Shown in pieces: positions 5,464 to 9,617 of a DNA stretch of 9,617 bases. Below the pieces are notes generated by a model. That model was not told the origin of the DNA. It saw only the letters and a list, made by a program, of their open reading frames with translations, and did no database searches. The stretch is from CAYLUN01 sp964386865 (GTDB lineage Bacteria; Verrucomicrobiota; Kiritimatiellia; RFP12; UBA1067). How positions within the stretch are numbered: position 1 is the stretch's first letter; each line of letters opens with the position of its first letter. The stretch lies in NCBI GenBank assembly GCA_964386865.1, contig CAYLUN010000154.1, positions 1 to 9,617 on the forward strand, in the 5' to 3' direction. The translations under genes were made by a program, and so were the position numbers.

Positions 5464-7839
5464 ATGAAAATTGCCCTGCTTGCGCCGGCCCTCTGTTGGG
5501 CGGCGACCGCCCTTTCCGCTCCCCTCGCGGTCGATAACCGGCCCGCCCAGCCGGACGAGTGGGGCTACCGCCCGGCCGACGGCTCCACCGCCGTCATGAA
5601 CCCGCCGTCGTTCACGTGGATCCACGACAAGCAGGCCTCGGCCTACGACGTGCAGTGGTCGCGCACACCCGACTTCGCCGAAGCCGCCACCGCCAAGAAC
5701 GTGCCGTGGTGCGTCTACACCCACAGCGCGCCGCTCGCCGCCGGAAAATGGCACTGGCGCTACCGCTTCACCACCTCCAAGAAAGAGGTCTCGGGCTGGA
5801 GTGCCACGCGCTCGGTCACCGTCCCCGCCGACGCCGTGCTCTACCCCATGCCCACCCGCGCCGAGCAGCGCGAGCGCCTGCCCAAGGCCCACCCGCGCCT
5901 CTTCCTGCGGCCCGAAGACCTGCCGCGCCTGCGCGCCGCCGCGGCCGCGCCCGGCAAGGCCGCCGACCTCTTCAAGGAGCTGCGCAAGGCTGCCGACAAG
6001 CTGATCGCGTCCGGCCCCACGCCCGAGCCCAAAGTCCGCGGCTCGGCCCGCGACAAGGAGGACGACGTGGCCGTCGAGAACTGGTGGCCAAACCGCACAA
6101 CCTCCGACCGCGCGGGCGAGGAGGCAGAGACGCTCGCCTTCGTCTGGCTCATCACGCAGGAGCCGAAGTACAAGGAAGCCGCCCGCACGTTCGTCATGGC
6201 CCTCGCCGCGTGGGATCCCGACGGCCCCAGCAACTTCGCGCTCAACTGCGAAGCGGGCAAAGCCCTGCTCTACCACCCCGTGCGCGCCTACGACTGGGCC
6301 TACGACGCGCTCACGGACGCGGACCGTGCCACCTTCCGCAAGGTGTGGCAGCGCCGCGCGGCGGACGCGTGGAAGAGCGGCGAGGTCGGCCAGGGCAACG
6401 GCCACCTCACGCGCCCCTTCAACAGCCACGGCAACCGCATCTGGCACAAACTCGCCGAGGTCGGCATCGCCCTTTACGGCGAGGTGCCCGAAGCTGAGAC
6501 CTGGCTCGACTACGCGGTGAACAAGTTCTACGCCGCCTACCCCGTCTGGTCCGACGACGACGGCGGCTGGCACGAGGGCGCGAGCTACCTCACCGGCTAT
6601 ATGTCAAAAGTGACGACGTGGATGCAGGTCGCCCACAGCGCGCTCGGCATCGACGGACTCAAGAAACCCTTCTTCGCCCAGATCGGCAACCTCCCGCTCT
6701 ATGTCGTCCCGCCCGGCACGCCCGCCTCCGGCTTCGGCGACCTCTCCAATCGCCCGGTCAACTGCGGTTTTCTGCACTACTTCGCCCGAATGAAGGGCGC
6801 GGATCCCACGGGCGCGGCTGCCGCCGCACACTGGTCTTGGTGGCTCGAGCGAACCAAGACCTCGGCCCCCGGCGGCTGGACGGGCTTCCTCTATGCCGCC
6901 AACCTGCCGCCCCTGCCCGCGCCCGTCGCCCCCGCCGACTGGCCGCAGTCCAAAATCTTCCGCGGCACCGGCGTCGCCAGCTTGCACGACACGCTGAAGG
7001 ACAGCCGCGACGACGTCCACTTCCTGCTCAAGGCCGACCCCTTCGGCACGCAGAGCCACGGCCACAACGCGCAGCTCGGCTTCCAGCTCAACGCCTACGG
7101 CGAGTGCCTGCTCCCAGCCTGCACCTACCGCGACTTACACGGTAGCAAGTTCCATTACCAGTGGGTTCACACCACCCGTGCGCAGAATAGCGTGCTTGTG
7201 AACGGCGCGGGCCAGCGAATACACTCGTACCTCTCAACGGGCAGCATCATCGACTCACGCTTCACCCCGCAGTGGGACTACGTGCGCGGCGAAGCCACCG
7301 CCGCCTACACGGGCGCGGTGACGCGCGCGGAACGCGCCGCCGTCTTCGTGAAGCCCGACATCGTCGTGCTCTACGACGACTTCGCCGCGCCCCAGCCCGC
7401 GACCTTCCAGTTCATGCTGCACGGCCTCAGCGCCTTCACGCTCGACGAAGCCGCGCAGACGCTGCGCCTTGACCAGAAGAACGCGGGCCTGACGGTCAAG
7501 TACCTCGCGCCGCAGCCTCTCGCCTTCACGCAGACCGATGGCTTCACCCCGCCGCCCAAGATGCGAGGCAGCTCGAAGCCCTTCCCCAACCACTGGCATG
7601 TCGAGGCCGCCCTGCGGAAACCGGTCAGCGCCAGCGACACGCTCACGGTCCTCGTCCCGTACCGCGCCGGCAAGGCCGAGCCCTGGACCGCCGAACGCCT
7701 CGACACCGCCACCGCCAGCGGCCTGCGCCTCACCCGCGCCGGCAAGACCCTCGGCATCGCCTTCCGCAAACACGGCGCGATATCCGCCGAGTGGGACGGC
7801 AAGCCCTTCGACGGCCCGGTGGTCGTCACGGGTTTGTAA
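5464..7839 (+). CDS. Secreted heparinase II/III-like polysaccharide lyase with N-terminal DUF4962-type region
   Basis: This 791-residue protein has a signal peptide at 1-19 (ending ATALSA). Its layout and length are close to heparinase II of Pedobacter heparinus (PL21, about 770 residues). A fibronectin-like region at about 40-120 (MNPPSFTWIHDKQASAYDVQ, 45-64) is typical of DUF4962-type N-termini. A helical toroid follows at about 140-480, with NSHGNRIWH (320-328) and GGWHEGASY (367-375); Y375 is a candidate catalytic tyrosine. The beta-sandwich heparinase II/III domain starts at about 500 and holds the hallmark SHGHNAQLGFQLNAYGECLL (531-550), with H532 and H534, then YRDLHGSKFHYQW and TRAQNSVLVNGAGQ (571-584). 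Such enzymes cleave uronic acid-containing polysaccharides by beta-elimination in the periplasm or outside the cell. The exact substrate (glycosaminoglycan, alginate-like or other) cannot be told. No second lyase or sulfatase gene lies next to it here. Confidence 0.87.
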   Translation: MKIALLAPALCWAATALSAPLAVDNRPAQPDEWGYRPADGSTAVMNPPSFTWIHDKQASAYDVQWSRTPDFAEAATAKNVPWCVYTHSAPLAAGKWHWRYRFTTSKKEVSGWSATRSVTVPADAVLYPMPTRAEQRERLPKAHPRLFLRPEDLPRLRAAAAAPGKAADLFKELRKAADKLIASGPTPEPKVRGSARDKEDDVAVENWWPNRTTSDRAGEEAETLAFVWLITQEPKYKEAARTFVMALAAWDPDGPSNFALNCEAGKALLYHPVRAYDWAYDALTDADRATFRKVWQRRAADAWKSGEVGQGNGHLTRPFNSHGNRIWHKLAEVGIALYGEVPEAETWLDYAVNKFYAAYPVWSDDDGGWHEGASYLTGYMSKVTTWMQVAHSALGIDGLKKPFFAQIGNLPLYVVPPGTPASGFGDLSNRPVNCGFLHYFARMKGADPTGAAAAAHWSWWLERTKTSAPGGWTGFLYAANLPPLPAPVAPADWPQSKIFRGTGVASLHDTLKDSRDDVHFLLKADPFGTQSHGHNAQLGFQLNAYGECLLPACTYRDLHGSKFHYQWVHTTRAQNSVLVNGAGQRIHSYLSTGSIIDSRFTPQWDYVRGEATAAYTGAVTRAERAAVFVKPDIVVLYDDFAAPQPATFQFMLHGLSAFTLDEAAQTLRLDQKNAGLTVKYLAPQPLAFTQTDGFTPPPKMRGSSKPFPNHWHVEAALRKPVSASDTLTVLVPYRAGKAEPWTAERLDTATASGLRLTRAGKTLGIAFRKHGAISAEWDGKPFDGPVVVTGL

Positions 7840-7857
7840 GCGACGGATTTCTCTGCC

Positions 7858-7886
7858 CGCGAATCACGCGAATCGACGCGAATGGA
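7858..7886. repeat. Three tandem CGCGAATC-type units between convergent genes
   Basis: CGCGAATCA (7858-7866), CGCGAATCGA (7867-7876) and CGCGAATGGA (7877-7886) follow each other with a period of 9-10 bases. From memory, similar short intergenic arrays recur widely in environmental bacteria and often give spurious peptides such as NHANRRE. The array lies 18 bases after the heparinase-like stop and ends 6 bases before the stop of the convergent ATPase gene. No intrinsic terminator is visible in this 53-base spacer. Confidence 0.7.
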
Positions 7887-7892
7887 GATTCC

Positions 7893-9617
7893 CTATTCCG
7901 CTTCCATTGTCTCTTCGAGCCGTTGTTTGACCTGCTCGTCCGTGAAACCCATTTTTTCGAGGAGTGCCGAGTAGTTGGCGATAGCCGAACGCATCTTGGG
8001 ATGTTCAAACCCCGTGGATCGACTGAAACGATGGAATATGGACAGATGCCGGCGCATCAGCGGCTCCGCCTCGGCTGTCCGGTTCGTGGTTGCCAGAAGT
8101 TGCGCTAGATTGTTCAGGACGATGGCCACACTCGGGTGGTCGGGACCGAACGACCGCTCGTCGATCTCCAGCGCGCGGCGCATCAGCGGCTCCGCCTGCT
8201 GAAATCGGGCTACGTCGAGATGTACCAAGGCGAGCCTAGAAAGAACCACGGTCAGATTCTGGGGGTTGTTTTCTTGCTCTGCCTCCTGCAGCGCCGCAGT
8301 CAGATGGGTCTCCGCCTTGTCCCAATTTGTCAGTTCGCGGAACAGGGCCGCCAGATCGGTTCTGAGACGAATCCGATCATCTGCATTTGTCACATGCTTG
8401 AGGCTTTCTTCCAAGAACTGCACCTTGGCCTCGGAGTAGTTCTTGAGATTCAGCGAGTCGCCCATGTCTCTGAGGTTCTTGACAAACGCTTCGAGGTCTC
8501 CCGAGCGCTGGGTCTTCCAACATTGGATCATCTGTTCGAGGTCGGCGTAGAAGTCGGTCGCGCCGGTCTGCCATCCGCAGGCGTGGTCGGCGATCCATCC
8601 GCCTAGCCCGTCGAGTTTCAAACTCCGCAGTTCGCCCACATATTTTGCGGCCTGCTCTTTCACCCCGACCTCGGAGAGGCTTTTCGCCAAAGCGGTCTTT
8701 GCAGCTGCCTTTTCCTCTTCTGTCCCCACTTCGGACAGGTAATCCAGCGCGGTGGCAGCCTCCTCACGCGATTCGGTCTGCTTGAGCAGCGCATGCAGCG
8801 AACGCCGGCGCTCTTCGCGCTCGTCGAGGCTGCGGCACCACTTCTCGAAAAACTCGACGAGGACGGGAAGGCGGACATACTCTGCGCGGGAGAGGTTCAT
8901 GGCCAGCCAGAGGTCGAAGAAGCCTTCGCGAATCAAATAGATGCGGGAGCGCTTGTCGTCAGGATTCGGAATGGACTTCACGTAGTTCGAGTCATTCAAG
9001 CGCTTGAGCAGCATGGAGGTCTGCTGCTGGCCCATGCGCATGCGCGCGGCGATGACTACAGGCGTTTTGGCAACCCCACGCATCTTGGCCATGGTTTCGA
9101 GAATGGCGCGCTCCTGCGGCGGAATTTCCTTAATGCGGTCCTGGTAGAACGGGGTGATGCGGTCGAGCAGGCGCATGAACTGGTCGCGAGCGGAGAGGAT
9201 GGAGTCATGGGCGATCAGCTCGTACAGCATCATGGTGAGGCGCGGGTTACCGTCGGTGATCTGGTGTAACGCGAAAATCTTGGGCCTGAGCGCGTCGAAG
9301 TTGTCCAACAGCTCCTTATGGCTGGCCTTGTCCCATTCCAGGTTCAGGCGGATCATCCGGACGGTTTCCTCTTCCGACAGGTTGGCGAGCAGTTGAACGT
9401 CGAAAAAGTCATAGAAGGGCTGGTTCACGTCGGCGACTGCCGAGAAATAGAGCGGCGCCGTGGCGACCAGCATGCAGCCGTTGTCGCCCATAAAGAGCTT
9501 GCGCATGGCGGCCGCGTCCTGCTTCTGCTTCATCTGCTTCGTCAAGATCTCATCGAAATTCTCAAGCATAATCAGCAGCGTCTTGCCCGCGTCGCGGATG
9601 GAGCGTTTGATCTCAGC
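7893..9617 (-). CDS. STAND/AAA-type ATPase with winged-helix and TPR regions (partial, 5' end outside window)
   Basis: The frame is open for 574 codons from the right edge to a TAG at 7893-7895, so the N-terminus, including the Walker A loop, is missing. Counting from the edge, residues 13-23 (TLLIMLENFDE) are a Walker B strand with its acidic pair, 48-58 (CMLVATAPLYF) fit sensor 1, and GNPR (123-126) fits the GxP-type motif of STAND ATPases. Residues about 164-231 look like a winged helix (ERAILETMAKMRGVAKTP, then a basic wing). A charged helical linker leads to tetratricopeptide repeats at about 416-560, the last ones of kinesin-light-chain type with a 42-residue period (AEPLMRR at 475-481 and 517-523). 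An ATG at 9569 lies inside the Walker B strand, so it is not the start. Such proteins act as signal-transducing switches, transcription regulators or antiphage sensors; which applies here is unknown. Base composition is clearly less GC-rich than in the other genes. Confidence 0.82.
   Translation of the reverse strand, partial: AEIKRSIRDAGKTLLIMLENFDEILTKQMKQKQDAAAMRKLFMGDNGCMLVATAPLYFSAVADVNQPFYDFFDVQLLANLSEEETVRMIRLNLEWDKASHKELLDNFDALRPKIFALHQITDGNPRLTMMLYELIAHDSILSARDQFMRLLDRITPFYQDRIKEIPPQERAILETMAKMRGVAKTPVVIAARMRMGQQQTSMLLKRLNDSNYVKSIPNPDDKRSRIYLIREGFFDLWLAMNLSRAEYVRLPVLVEFFEKWCRSLDEREERRRSLHALLKQTESREEAATALDYLSEVGTEEEKAAAKTALAKSLSEVGVKEQAAKYVGELRSLKLDGLGGWIADHACGWQTGATDFYADLEQMIQCWKTQRSGDLEAFVKNLRDMGDSLNLKNYSEAKVQFLEESLKHVTNADDRIRLRTDLAALFRELTNWDKAETHLTAALQEAEQENNPQNLTVVLSRLALVHLDVARFQQAEPLMRRALEIDERSFGPDHPSVAIVLNNLAQLLATTNRTAEAEPLMRRHLSIFHRFSRSTGFEHPKMRSAIANYSALLEKMGFTDEQVKQRLEETMEAE

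Noticed and set aside
5410..6573. A 387-codon minus-strand frame opposite the heparinase-like gene
   Set aside because: It is an antisense shadow in GC-rich coding DNA, with a Gly/Val/Arg-rich product and no motif.
7893..9569. ATG at 9569 as the real start of the ATPase/TPR gene
   Set aside because: The frame stays open for 16 more codons to the window edge, and the ATG lies inside the Walker B strand, so the gene must begin outside the window.

Overview
The window is high-GC bacterial DNA. Its mix of families suggests a member of the PVC superphylum (Kiritimatiellota, Lentisphaerota or Verrucomicrobiota): a Tat-exported Gfo/Idh/MocA oxidoreductase, a DoxX-type membrane protein with an extra C-terminal part, an exported alkaline phosphatase carrying a beta-rich N-terminal module, and a heparinase II-like enzyme. 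This assignment is an inference from gene families; no taxonomic marker is present.

Layout. Positions 1-664 (minus strand) hold a DoxX-like membrane protein cut by the left edge. Positions 774-1973 (minus) hold a Tat-signal Gfo/Idh/MocA oxidoreductase; these two probably form one minus-strand operon. A 308-bp divergent spacer (1974-2281) follows. It holds weak promoter-like motifs and a strong plus-strand intrinsic terminator that lies in the leader of the next gene, next to an alternative hairpin. On the plus strand come an exported alkaline phosphatase (2282-4093) and a 143-residue AraC-type DNA-binding protein (4090-4521) whose start overlaps the phosphatase stop by 4 bp. A 125-bp structured inverted-repeat element (4536-4660) separates this pair from cytidylate kinase (4736-5413). 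Next is a secreted heparinase II/III-like protein (5464-7839), whose best promoter would place the transcript start on the ATG itself. Past a small tandem repeat (7858-7886) the strand switches to a right-truncated ATPase with a winged-helix and a TPR region (7893-9617, minus), of visibly lower GC content and different codon use.

How they may work together. The oxidoreductase, phosphatase and heparinase-like protein all carry export signals and fit degradation or remodelling of extracellular anionic glycans (uronic acid-containing, possibly sulfated or phosphorylated). The AraC-type protein, translationally coupled to the phosphatase, is a plausible local regulator. Cytidylate kinase is a housekeeping enzyme with its own promoter and probably only a neighbour. 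The ATPase/TPR gene looks like a separate accessory gene. No RNA gene, CRISPR array, transposase or integrase was seen.

The most interesting non-coding signals are the leader terminator with a competing hairpin upstream of the phosphatase, and the 4536-4660 element, whose two inverted hairpins differ by compensatory base changes.
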